Source: Musa acuminata AAA Group
Lineage: Eukaryota > Streptophyta > Magnoliopsida > Zingiberales > Musaceae
Assembly (NCBI RefSeq): GCF_036884655.1
Contig: NC_088340.1
Coordinates: 7,447,501-7,511,500 of the forward strand
DNA: 64,000 bases
Direction: 5' to 3'
The number at the start of each line of letters is the position of its first letter. The stretch's first letter is position 1. Position numbers and translations under genes: made by a program. Under the pieces are notes generated by a model. That model searched no databases and was not told where the DNA came from. It was given only the letters and a program-made list of their open reading frames with translations. This document shows, piece after piece, positions 11,175-23,541 of the stretch.

Positions 11175-13929
11175 CAAAAACTTAAATTTAAAATAGTAAA
11201 TATTGAACTAAAACTAAGAGTAAATACCCAAAATATCCTTTATTATCTCATCAATTACTTGACTCAACTCACTCATGTTTTTCAATAATTATTATGGAGT
11301 TTGTAATACCAATTTAAGTTCTTTTGAGTTTTGAGTATCGAGGATGGCAGGGATATCTACGATCAACTTAAATTTATAGGGATATATGCCTAATTTTATC
11401 TTTTAATTTTTTTTCTATATAAAATCATGTGCAGACCAATCTATATTAGTTACATGATCATAAATAAATCATGGTAATCAATGATTCTTATCACCCTAAT
11501 ACAAGTGATGATGATAGTTATATTCTAATCTAATTATTTTAAAATAATAAAGAATATAGAATAAAAAAAAATAAATTATATGTGACCTTTGTATGTTATA
11601 TATCCCACCCCCACCTAAAAAAATATAAATTTATATTTTTTAACGATTGTAATTGTCGAGTGTTAATAAAAATATTATATTTTATTTAGATATATTATAA
11701 CCGAATCAATTCATCCGATATAAACGATGAGTATGATATTTTTTTGTTTGTGCTATCAAGAGTATTTTGGATACGAGAAAAAGAGGAGCATATACGAAAA
11801 AATAAATTATATTATAAATATAATTTTTAAAGATTAAAATGCATATTACTGTTATTTTATCATTTTTTTCCGTCAATATTCTCATATATATTTTGTCTTT
11901 GGGTCATGCTAGCCTTTATAGTATCCACATCAGCTACTAGAATTACATGAAGTCTTTTTAAAGGCATTAGTATTGAAATTTTATGACATATTTGCAATAA
12001 TCATGTTATTATCTTTTAAATCTTTGACATTCCAATGGGAGGAACAGAATAATAATATTCAGTCACATACATATTTGATGCTTCTCTCATTTGTACTTAT
12101 TTTTGGGAAACTGTCTTCTGATGTTACATGTAGATGGTATTTTTGTTTCCCCAATACTATCTTGGATATAAAATTATGAGATGAAAAGCTACTATGAAAT
12201 AACAACAACAATTAAATTGATCATCACAACATATGTTCTATGAGCCATACACAGGAATAGAATCACATCACTATGACTTCCTCCAATTCTTTCCTTTATT
12301 TTCTCCTCACTCCAAAACAATCAAACTACAGTCTTTTAACTACATGCATTTGGCTCATCAAGTGGACATCACACCTACCTTTCTTAGGCAGTCATATTTT
12401 CAATATTGAATCCAAGTAAGCATTATTTTATTTATTTTTCTATCTCAGTTGATCATGATTTAAATGAAAATTGCATGTGAACACATGTATTAAGTGGAGA
12501 ATGATTTCTTTTCGAATAATTCCAAACCCAAACCTAAATTTTGATGAAATTATGTGAAAACATGCACTAAATGATAGACGGAGAGAAGAGATTAATTTAA
12601 TGACTTTCATCAAATCATAAAATAATAATCATCTCATAATAAATATTTTTAGATAAATTTAAAAAAATATAAATATTACTTAATCTCTTGTATAATTGGA
12701 TCCTAGAGACAGTACAACAGAGTGTCATATTCCATATAATTTTAGTACATACTCTTACATCATATTTTTATGACAATAGATACAAAGTGAATGCATGAAA
12801 CGTGTACCCGAAGATGCAGAATGAGGTTTTGTGGGCTCTATTGGATTCGTCCTGTAATATCAGTGGTAGTTGAGATGGCTACGTACGGTATGGTAGAAGT
12901 AGTATTTATTCTTCCGAGTCAAATTATCATATACACTCATCGACATAATAAATATGTCTACCGAAGACGTATTGGATACCCGCGAGATGTACCCGAAAAG
13001 GAAAAGAGATTTTTGTGGGTTTCGATGCGTTTGTCCTGTAATAACACAGGTAGGCGAGGCGACTATCGTAAGACGTGCAACATATTTATATGCATAACAC
13101 ATATTCCTCACACGATTCCAATACACTCGTGCCCTTTGTTGTATAACATATTAATTTAGCAGATAAATATTAAATGATATTTTCAAGAAGCTTAAGGTTA
13201 GTTTATCTGATGAATTTTCACAAGATTAGTAGGAAGGGCATTTATGCATATATGAAATCTTCTTAATATAAAAACTGTCATGTAAATGTAAAGTTGTCGA
13301 GGGCTTATTTGAGAAAGTGTGAAAAGCTCCGATTCCATCGGCCACAATTCAACATCTTACCTACCGTTCGGTGCATCCGGTGGGTATACCCGACTTCCCA
13401 CGTTTTGCCGTCCGGAGAAATGTGGGTTCCACCTTTGGTGTCCTATGGTGAGAGACTCGCACTGTGGGTGTCGGTCGTTTGGTGGTACGATTTATTTTCT
13501 TCTCTCGTTTCCTCCTGCTGCTGGCTTTCACATTTATGCCGGTGGAGAGGCGTCGTCTGCGATGGAATCGAGAGCATCAGGAGAATCCCGCTTGCGGCTT
13601 CCGCTCGTCAGTTGGCTCCTCGCGATGGCGAGAAATCGAAGCGAAAAGCTGTAAAGCTTCGCTGCTACCTGCATCTCCCGTCGGATCTGAAGTCTGGGCT
13701 CTGGGACTCCTCGCCTGATTCGGATCACCCTTGCATTCCGTTCATTTGGCGCTAGATTTGTCCTCGATAATCTGGTTTCTCTATCAATTTTGATCTTTTA
13801 TGGAATGAGGTGAAGTCGTTTAATGATTTCTCTAGCAAAAGTCTGATCTTTCGGGTGTCGAGATTTGGTTTGTTGAGGGGGTTTATTTGTAGATCGAGGA
13901 AGTGAGGGGGGCTCTTTATTGGATTCGAA
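11175..13929. other. AT-rich intergenic and UDP-xylose transporter upstream region
   Basis: 11175-12790 is AT-rich with no recognised gene. At 12800-13150 there are two diverged copies of a roughly 185-base block (see findings). 13290-13930 turns GC-richer and is open for 153 codons (13294-13755), but the product resembles nothing. It is best read as promoter and 5' UTR of the downstream transporter gene, whose ATG is at 13930. Confidence 0.45.
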
Positions 13930-14808
13930 ATGGGCGAGGGTGGGGGTTTCCAGTTGGGAACCGTCGGAGCGCTGAGCCTGTCGGTGGTCTCATCGGTGTC
14001 GATAGTGATCTGCAACAAGGCTTTGATGAGCTCCCTTGGCTTCAAATTCGGTAATGAGATCTGATGACTCGTTCCTTATTTTTCTGATTTCTGCTCATTT
14101 TTCTGTTACGATAGGAAAGTCCACGACTTGATTGGATTAGGAACGATTTATCACACTGTATCGTAGCTCGCATAACTTGTTTATGCGATTTTTGGAGTGG
14201 TGCCGAGTTCTATTCTTTCTCGTATAGTTAATTTGTCCTGTATCATGTGTCATGCAGATAAAAGGTAGATCGTCTGGTGGTTCTTTCTATTTGATTCATG
14301 CTTCACAATATTTTATGTCCGTTAAGAGATCAATTAGTCTAAAGTCACTTTTGTAAACCTTTTGCAATTACATTCTCCTAGGTAAGACATCTAGAGGGTC
14401 TTTACATGTTTAGCAAGTTGGTGGATTATCAATTTAAAAGTTAGCTTGAAAAATTAAATGAAAAAAAATGTTCAGAATTTGAGCAAGTAAAGCTTGATGT
14501 AGATAAAAGAAGTAAGCTTTTAAATATAATATTTGAGCTTGGTGGGATTCAGAAGTGTCTGTTTTTATGACTCAAATTGTACTTGAAAGTAAAAGGTGGT
14601 ATACCCCTCAGTGTTTTCTTTTGTCTTCTTCACTCCTACGAGTTGTTGTAGAGGGTGGGACATTATATTTTCATCAGCAATTTTCACAGAAATACTTGTC
14701 CTCAGAATTCATTTTATTTAAAATCGCAAAAATATTGAGTATTATATGACTACTATTGTCTTATGGCTGACTGTTTTCAATTATGGCTTATGTATATTTG
14801 AAACATTT

Positions 14809-14848
<40 letters not shown>

Positions 14849-16013
14849 AAATAAATGCAAGTACTAATAGATTTGTATTATCTTATATTGTCAGCCACCA
14901 CTTTGACAAGCTGGCATCTATTGGTTACCTTTTGTTCCCTTCACGTGGCATTATGGATAAAGCTATTTGAGCACAAACCTTTTGATCAAAAGGCCGTGAT
15001 GGGTTTTGGAATACTGAATGGGATCTCCATAGGACTATTAAATTTAAGCTTAGGTTTCAACTCTGTTGGATTCTATCAGGTACAGATACATAATTCTTAC
15101 ATAATTCTTTTACAGTGAACCATGTTTCTAGAAGCATCTTGTTTTTCCTGCCTAAAACCATGTTATAGAGATTAGTCTGTCCGAATTCTGTATTGTGATT
15201 CTTTCTGTCTTTTCGTAGAAACCATTTGATGATCTTGATTTGTCTTGCTTATGTAATATTTCTTGGACCTACTGCTTTTATAATTTAATAAGGCATTTCA
15301 GTTTCTTAATCATTCTACATATAAGCATAAATTTTGTTGTTCTATTCAAATTTGCGCATTATAATTATGCTGCAGTACTTCATTTATTTGTCATGTTCAG
15401 TGAAATTCAAAAAGATCTTTTGACCTCTTGCTAAAATACCACAGCAAGAAATTTTTTCTAGTCTTACTTTGTATGAATGAGATTTGCATTTTTATTTGGC
15501 TCTTTGGATCAAGTTTTGCAAGATCAAGAACAGGATGGCCTCGGTATTGGGATTAGGATTGGCTATTCAGGATTGATGACAGAAAAAATAAATAAAATCA
15601 TATGTATACATGTCAAATTTTATAATGTTTAGAATTTATCTATAGAAGTTCATTAATTTTTGGATTGATGTTGATCCTAATAAGAAAATAGAAGCTAATT
15701 TTTTGTTTTCCCAACAATGGAGTGCTTTTTTATGTGAATTGTGAAAATCAATGATGCATATTAGTGATACATGAACCAATTAGATCCACAATTTAGAGTT
15801 GGGTTGGTATACCCCCTAGTTATTTGTATGGATGCAATTCTGATCAGACCATTCTAGTTAAATACGAGGTTGGAAATATTAGTTGGGGTTAATATCAATT
15901 GGCAAGTCTGATGTAAGAATTGAACTTATCAAAATGCAACTGGGGTTCTCGCCTGCCACATTTATTTGTTTCTTTCTCTCTTTCTCATCCATGCCTCCCT
16001 TGTCTTTTGTTCT

Positions 16014-16053
<40 letters not shown>

Positions 16054-19000
16054 ATAGTTGATTAACAAATATCTCGTTGACATCCTGATGGCCCCATACA
16101 ATTTTATACTTCTAATTCATCCTTATTAGGGATTGGTTTCCGTTTCTGCAAAGCATCTTCTCAGATATAACTTCAAGGATTTATTTAATGATATCTCAGC
16201 TTGACTTTGTTTCATTTGTTAGCTATTATGACTTTGAAATAACATTCTAGCGTGACTTTTCTTCCCTGTGAGTGACCACATACCTTAATAAAAGTGAAAC
16301 CTCCTTTATTATTAGACTATACCTTCAAACACGTATTGGGACTTGTATGCAAAAATATCCACCAGCTAATGAAATGATATAAAGAAAAAAAATAGAGGCT
16401 AAGGTGTAAGGCTTAATTGACACCACTTTTGAAGCTAATTTTATCAGTATTGTAAAGCCTTGTAAGTTTCAATGCAATGCGCTGTAGAAGGCCAAAATTC
16501 CCTTCTTTATTATTTCTTTTGACTTGTATCTTCCTGACATACTTTTTGCCCAGATGACAAAACTAGCTATTATTCCTTGTACCGTCTTCTTGGAGACTGC
16601 ATTTTTGGGGAAGAAGTTCAGGTATATATCGAATGCATTCTGTATTGCAACATTTTCCCATTGTGATTTCATAATGTTATTATTTGCTAGAAAAAAAATA
16701 TGCTGATCCATATGAAGTGATAAAGGTGTCAGTCAAGGGTGAGATGGATATATGATTTTGACTGTTCTTAAATACTGGCATTGCAGTCGGAGTATTCAAC
16801 TCTCACTTAGCATCCTTCTACTGGGCGTTGGAATCGCAACTGTGACTGATCTCCAGCTTAATTTGCTTGGATCTGTATTGTCCCTTCTAGCAATTATTAC
16901 AACTTGCATTGCCCAAATTGTATCCTTATATGACAAGCTTTTTCCTTTATTCCTTGCATTTAATCAATCAATTTTAATACTCAGTTACTGAAATTCTGGC
17001 AAGTTAAGGATTTAATATATGCGAACCTATGCTAGTAGCAAACCAGCATGTAACAGCATTTATGACATGCTTACAGTATACATATGGGTGAGTTGGCATA
17101 CCTTTGGCATGACAAGGACCTCCATTCCGATATCTTGCTGCCACTTCACAACATGGCCAAAATTCAATAAAGCCATGATGGACATTACACTTGATATTAA
17201 GATGGGGTATTAATTTGACATGTAACTGAGTCATTTTTTGCTTTCTGCTGGCCACAAGTTATGGATAATTCTTATTTTGCTCTTCTATAATACAGTTACA
17301 TTTATTTAGGACATTAAATAGTTCACATGACTGACTAGGAACACAGTGAACAGTATGGTATCACATCTGTTTTTGTTTCCCTATCTGATGAAATGAAAAG
17401 ACAATCTCATCCTAATAAACTAAATGCAACAGATATATATACACTAAAAAGAAAGCTCACAGCCAAAAGAACATTGGTGGCTGTTCAAGTTGGGAATGTT
17501 CTTTTGAACTTGAGTGTCCTGGATTTAACAACAAAAATTTTCATTTCTCTTGAGTTTCATAACAAGCCTGAGTAAGGTATGTGTAATAAGAAAACAGAAT
17601 GTATGGTATAAACTTTCTCCATCTGTAACTTAGTTTCTAACTTGAAATCATGTGACAAGAAGATAAGACTTCAACTGCAGTAGATTTATATGGTACTAAG
17701 TTTTCTATAACCGTTCTCTGAGTTATTACTTGTTCCTAATCTTTTATACTGAATGGCTCATGCTTTTGATTCTTGTTTTTAGACCTTAACCATTTGTGGG
17801 CAGATGACAAACACTATACAAAAGAAGTTTAAAGTCTCTTCAACACAACTTTTGTATCAATCTTCCCCTTATCAAGCTTTAACCCTTTTTGTATCTGGTC
17901 CATTTCTTGATGGGCTCCTAACGAACCAGAATGTGTTTGCATTCAACTACACTCCTCAAGTTCTTGTAAGTAATCTCTTTTAATATTTCCTAGTTAAGTT
18001 ATGCATTTCTCAACTTACACTTCAAATTTCTTGTAGGTTTTCATTGTGTTTTCATGCTTAATATCAGTCTCCGTCAACTTCAGCACATTCCTAGTTATTG
18101 GGAAGACATCACCTGTGACATACCAAGTTTTGGGTCATCTCAAAACGTGCCTGGTTCTGACTTTTGGCTATGTCTTACTTCATGATCCATTTAGTTGGAG
18201 GAATATCTTCGGAATTCTAGTTGCAATTGTTGGTATGGTTTTGTATTCTTATTTGTGCACAATAGAGGGACAGCAAAGAGCTCGTGAAGCATCTGCTCAA
18301 ATGTTGCAGGTACAATTACAGTTTCTTTATGTAGCCTGCAATTTGCCATGACACACTGAGGTTAATGGAGTGTCGAAAAAATCAAGACTTTTCTTTTCTC
18401 AATGTGTTTGATTAGTTCACTTCAGTTTTTATTAGTTATGTATGATACTCACTCTTTTACTAAAAAAATAACATAAATCAGTATTTAGTAATGCATTATG
18501 AGTATTATTTTTAAAGTGCCGATTGATAAAGAGTTTCATGTATCTTTTACTCAGCGAAACAGTAGGCATCACATTATACTTGAACTTTTACTGTTAGATA
18601 TTTTAAATGTTTATGGTTTCACAGCACAAAGAAATTAGATGATGAATAAATATGCAGAAGCAATAATTTGGAATAATGGATAATATGGGCCTGAAGGGGC
18701 TAAAAGAACAATTTGCCAGCGACATAGTCCCTTGAGTAGTCAGGGCTGGCACTAGGAGTTACAAAACAATTTCTATTGATATAGTCATCTCAACATAAAC
18801 CTGTCATCCGATAGCAGGGTTTCATGCCATCATAGGAGGATATCCATTGTTTTGTTCTGTAACCATAAATCAATATTTGGAAGCACTAGTTGTAAGTACC
18901 ATCAATGCCTCAGTCTAGTTTAGTTTGCATCTATGTTATGTTAGTTTGTAAGAGATGCTGTTTCTCTATCCTCTGATGACTCTAGTGGAGGTAGCTTGGC

Positions 19001-19350
19001 AAGATGCTTCGTCTAAAGATGCATCATAAGGGATTGGTTTTTTTTTTGTTTTGTTACCAGGAGTATCCTGGATCATATTTGTGCCATAAACATCTTATAC
19101 ACTTTTTTCTTGAAGATGCTTTTATTGAATGGAAGTGTGGATCTCATTCACATGATAATCAGACTGTTGCCATTCTCAATGTGATTTGAATATATTTTTC
19201 TGACTTTGTTACTACTTTAAACTCCTCTCTCTGAAATATAATGAAATGCAGCAAATTTCACATGTTCTAATATAGTCATTTTCACAGGTGAAAAATAATG
19301 AGTCTGATCCTTTGATCAGAGCTGAAGCTGGAGCTGGGCATAAATACTGA
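13930..19350 (+). CDS. UDP-xylose transporter-like nucleotide-sugar transporter
   Basis: Seven exons (13930-14050, 14895-15079, 16554-16621, 16787-16919, 17804-17965, 18037-18309, 19288-19350) give 334 residues, all in phase. The protein is a multi-spanning antiporter of the DMT/NST-KT group, expected in Golgi or ER membranes, importing nucleotide sugar for glycan synthesis. It matches the plant UXT group closely over its full length: SLSVVSSVSIVICNKALMSS in helix 1, ATTLTSWHL after it, NGISIGLLNLSLGFNSVGFY (about 81-100), the MTKLAIIP segment, LLYQSSPYQA, then NFSTFLVIGKTSPVTYQVLG and the HLKTCLVL helix carrying the Lys-Thr pair that names the KT group. The last exon encodes only a short polar tail. 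Substrate is inferred from family resemblance; other UDP-sugars or triose phosphates are less likely. Confidence 0.93.
14807..14846. repeat. (TA)n microsatellite in transporter intron 1
   Basis: A run of about 36-40 bases of alternating TA ends some 50 bases before the exon 2 acceptor of the UDP-xylose transporter-like gene, close enough to overlap the branch-point region. Confidence 0.85.
16020..16052. repeat. (CT)n microsatellite in transporter intron 2
   Basis: A pure CT run of about 32 bases lies within the intron between exons 2 and 3 of the transporter gene. Confidence 0.85.
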
Positions 19351-20210
19351 TGGTGCTGCTCCCACAGCCGATAATTATGGAGCTCAAACAAAGCTTAGCA
19401 TGCATCATCATGCAGAAACTTTGAGAATGTCATGATGCATAAGGATTCTAAGAGAAGATCCCATATGCTTTCAAATTAAACCAGTAACTTTGCGGAATGA
19501 ATTTGGAGGGCCAATTAGCTATCTGCATGTGTTTCTTGTGTGCAATTCTTTTTCTAGGTTCCTACAAGATATTAGTACAGAATATTCATAAGTTGTGTCC
19601 TTAATTTGTAACTTTATACTTTGCTGTTACTCTACGCAAGATGGAATGATGATGAATCATGAATCCATCATTCTTGCCTCATAACACTTTACTGCATAGT
19701 AAAGAATTTGTATTCTTCTTGTTCATAAGTATGCCCTCATATTTGTAACTTACAGACTTTGTTGTTGCACCATGAAAGGTGAGGTGATCGAATCATGCAT
19801 TCCTTCTTCTTATCTGCCTCTTCTCAGAAAAACCTCATCACTTACAAGTTGTATACAGTCTCCTTTTCTGAATGCTACGCTGCATATAAATAATGCATAT
19901 GTCAATTGGAGGCAAGCTTTTGGTTTTGGTTCACGAGTTATAACCCGGTTTGGACCAAACCGGAATGCATCCCGGTCCAATTAAAACCTATTACTCACTA
20001 TCGGATTCGGACTTTCAGTAACCAAAAACGGCTCGTCGTGGACTATATCGAGCCGGTTGTAAACCGGTTGATATGAAACCCAAATCGCCTCCGGCCCAAT
20101 GAGGACATTATCGTAATTATGGGACACGTTCGGGGGTTGAAATCTACTGAAACTATCCCACTCCCTAAACAGCTGCGTCGGGCCACTCTCTCACTCACTC
20201 GCTGCCTGCC
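19351..20210. other. Transporter 3' region and superoxide dismutase promoter
   Basis: The first part carries the 3' UTR of the transporter. The segment 19940-20070 holds several CCGGTT/AACCGG words, including a 19-base interrupted palindrome at 19945-19963. No TATA box is evident; the last 60 bases before the ATG at 20211 are CT-rich. Confidence 0.45.
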
Positions 20211-23200
20211 ATGGCTCTCCGAACCCTCTTCACCAAGAAAGCCCTAACTCGAGCTTCCGGCTTGGGGCCCCTTGCTGCGGCCGCCGGGGATCGGGGCCTT
20301 GGATCGGGTCTCGGCCAGGCGCGGGGCCTCACGGCCGCCAGCCTCCCGGACCTGCCCTACGACTACGGCGCCCTCGAGCCCGCCATCAGCGGCGAGATCA
20401 TGCGGCTCCACCACCAGAAGCACCACCAGGCGTACGTAACCAACTACAACAACGCCCTCGAGCAGCTCGAGGCGGCCGTAGCCAAGGGGGACGCCCCGGC
20501 GGTGGTCCGGCTGCAGGGCGCCATCAAGTTCAATGGTGGAGGTTCGTCAACTAATGGGCCTTCTCTACTTGGTCTTGTTTTTCCTAGCTTCGGACTGGGT
20601 TATTGCTTAATGGAACCCATTTTGCCTCTGTTGCGAGCTTAATCCAAGTTTGTGGTTGCGGTATCATCGTTACTCATGTGTAGCAAAGCTCCCATCTTTC
20701 TAAATTTGCAAGCGACACAATTAGTTCTTTCAGAAGTCTCAGAAGGAAAGAAGGCATGATTTGTTATGTGGAGCATCTCAGGATTCGGAAAATTGTTGTT
20801 GTACCAAACTTCGGAATCGATCAGACTTTGTTGTTTTCCAATTTTTAGGAAATTAATGGGTTTTCGTTAATCTCTTTTATGATGTTTGTCCTGTCATTAA
20901 CTCTGTTGCTAGCTTTAAAGTCTTGAATCCGTTATTACACCTCTAGTTGGCTGAAATCTGTTCCACATTACTTTCTAGGCACGTTTTGCTGTGGGTTTAA
21001 TAAGTTCTTGTGGTTAAGGATAACGGTATCTGTGGATTTTTGGTATGAGTTACTTGATCAAGGTATTTTGATGTTTCTCGCAGGTCATATCAACCACTCG
21101 ATCTTCTGGAACAACCTCAAGCCTGTAAAAGCAAGTGCAAAATCTCCATCCTTATTACTTACAGAACATCTTTCTTCCTGTATTTCTGCTTCAACAAATG
21201 CTGGGTCTTCTATTTTCTTACTTATAGAAGATCTTGTATCTCTGCTTCCATAATTATTTATAATGAAAAAATCTTGCAGGAAGGTGGCGGTGAGCCTCCA
21301 CACAGTGCACTTGGTTGGGCAATCGACACAGACTTTGGTTCCTTAGAGGCTTTGGTGCAGAAAATGAATGCAGAAGGTGCTGCTCTACAGGGATCTGGAT
21401 GGGTGGTGAGTTTAGCCATATAGAATAGATTTTAAATATTTACACAATAACAAAATCTGGTATGTTTTCTTTGGGTGCATGTTCTACTATTGCTTCTTGC
21501 TCATTCTCTGTGACTGTCCTTATGTCAGTGGCTAGCTCTGGATAAGGGAAGTAAGAAACTCAGCGTTGAGACCACTGCAAATCAGGTTAGATTTTTTGTT
21601 CTAGATTTGTTTATAATTCCACCCCCCCCCCCACCCCCCCCCTACAAAAAAAAAAAATTCTTGCATGCTTATATGGTTCCAAGTACATGATTAAATATGT
21701 TCTGTGTTTCTTTTGTGGTTTTGATGGTGAAAGCTAGCTATACTTTCCTGTAATGTCAAAGTTTCACTTTAACAGTTTTTCACTAGATTTATACTTATGA
21801 TACAAAAATTATCAAATGAATAGTGCAATAATGTTTTGTAATTTTAGATGGACTGGTGGGTGTGATTGATGTTTCTTTTCATCTTTCATATTTCATGTGA
21901 AAACTGAGATAATACTGTGGGGAAAAGAGAATATCTTAGGACCACCAAACAGTTGCCAAACTACTTGTTCTTTCTGTGTTTCAAATAATTGTCAAAAGTT
22001 TGCCATGTGATGGTTTGTTCTACGGATGAAATCACATCCCTAAATAGTCTAATAAAACTTGGAGCATACGTTGATATTGCCCATGATATAGCTAAATATG
22101 ATGGATTGACATAGCTTATCTAAATTGCTGAAACTTGATATTATATTCTTTCTCAGTTCTCTATGATCCTTACGCTTTTATCTGTTCTTCTCATTGAACT
22201 CCAAACTACTTTTAGTTTTGCTAGAGTAATTATGATGCCAATCAAACCTTTTGGTTTTTGTTGCTGGTACCTGGCACCTGATATGTCATTATTCTTTTTG
22301 TCATTTTGTGGGTTCTTGACTTGATATTTTTAATTAATGGAGTTCAACATTTACAAGTGCATCATGAGTTGATTTGTTATTTCCATTTCAGGAATGGAAT
22401 ATTTCCATTTCAATAATTTCCATTCCTGGTTGATGCCTTTTGCACTTATTCTTCCATTTCATTTGTTTTGTGTGTTTGCCCAAAAGGACATTGGCTGACC
22501 GATCCATTTGCAGGATCCACTGGTGACAAAAGGTTTGCACATGGTTCCTTTGCTTGGTATTGATGTTTGGGAACATGCATACTACCTGCAGGTAAATGCT
22601 GACCTTTTTACTGGTATGCCAGCTAACTGTTCTGTCATGCACGCATAAATAAATAAAAATAGAACTAAGATCCCTCTTCAGAAGCACATCAACTCCTGCA
22701 TTCGTACAAGAATTTTTCTGATTGACATGGGTGTTTACTTGTTCGTGATTCTCTGTGATGGATCGCAAAATAGGCATTCATTAAGTGGCTTGGTGAATGT
22801 GAATGAATGTTCACATACAGTGCTACTGAAGTATGTGTTCTTATCAAATATCACATCAACACACATATTTAACAAATTGATATGATCCTTCAGAACACCA
22901 TAACTATAATTTTAAATTTTGATGTTAAAGAATTGTGACACTACCAATTTATGTTGATAACTCTTAGAAATCGATTGCTAGATCCTTCATACGTATATCT
23001 AGGTTGTTTAAATGGCTAGATCTAAGACAATGCTCAGTTCAGTTGTTGATGCGCCTGATCATCTTAAATTGGGCATAGATGGATTGCTGGAATTGCATTC
23101 ACATAAATCCTTTACCCTTAGTCACACATGCTCCCTGTTGTGTTTTGTTTTTGTTTGATCTGTAGTCATATGCTTCCTTGTGGTGTGTTATTTTATGCAT

Positions 23201-23333
23201 GCAAACACTGTTTCCTGAACAACTTTCCACTTTATTGCAGTACAAGAATGTAAGACCAGACTATCTGAAAAACATATGGGATGTGATAAACTGGAAATAT
23301 GCCAGTGAAGTGTATGAGAAAGAGACTGCATAA
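20211..23333 (+). CDS. Manganese superoxide dismutase, mitochondrial
   Basis: Six exons (20211-20541, 21084-21130, 21280-21405, 21529-21585, 22514-22591, 23241-23333) give 243 residues. The enzyme converts superoxide to hydrogen peroxide and oxygen in the mitochondrial matrix. Residues 1 to about 43 are an Arg/Ala/Gly-rich transit peptide, and the mature protein starts near [18 protein letters not shown]. The four metal ligands are His67 (in LHHQKHH), His115 (in GHINHSIFW), and Asp204 and His208 (in DVWEHAYYL). Gln187 in TANQD is the second-shell Gln characteristic of Mn rather than Fe enzymes. Exon 2 apparently ends at a GC donor (AAA before GCAAGT). This gives NLKPVKEGGGEPP, matching family spacing, whereas a GT donor six bases upstream would drop two residues in frame. 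All other introns are GT-AG. The gene looks intact and functional. Confidence 0.97.
21620..21658. repeat. Poly-C / poly-A homopolymer tract in dismutase intron 4
   Basis: Two long C runs separated by a single A, followed by about twelve A, sit 35 bases downstream of the exon 4 donor. This is a likely sequencing-error or length-variation hotspot, with no sign of function. Confidence 0.85.
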
Positions 23334-23535
23334 TGTTTGCTTTCATTCTCTTCCCGGTCGTGTTTAATCTCGAGGAATTTTGTATCAAATAAGGTAGTTG
23401 TCGTGACATGAGGGAAATTACACTTCATTGCTTTCAATTAAATCTGCAGTATCTATCAATGCCCCAGGTTTTTCTCTTTACCAGTAGATCTACTCATGTA
23501 TCAATTTAGCAACTGGAGTATATATGGTACCTGTC

Positions 23536-23541
23536 AATAAA
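23536..23541 (+). terminator. Candidate polyadenylation signal of the superoxide dismutase gene
   Basis: AATAAA lies about 200 bases after the stop codon, a normal 3' UTR length for a plant transcript. Plant poly(A) signals are loose, so this is only a candidate. Confidence 0.35.

Noticed and set aside
13294..13755. 153-codon ORF just upstream of the UDP-xylose transporter-like gene
   Set aside because: No family resemblance and several overlapping frames are also open; it fits 5' UTR and promoter sequence better.
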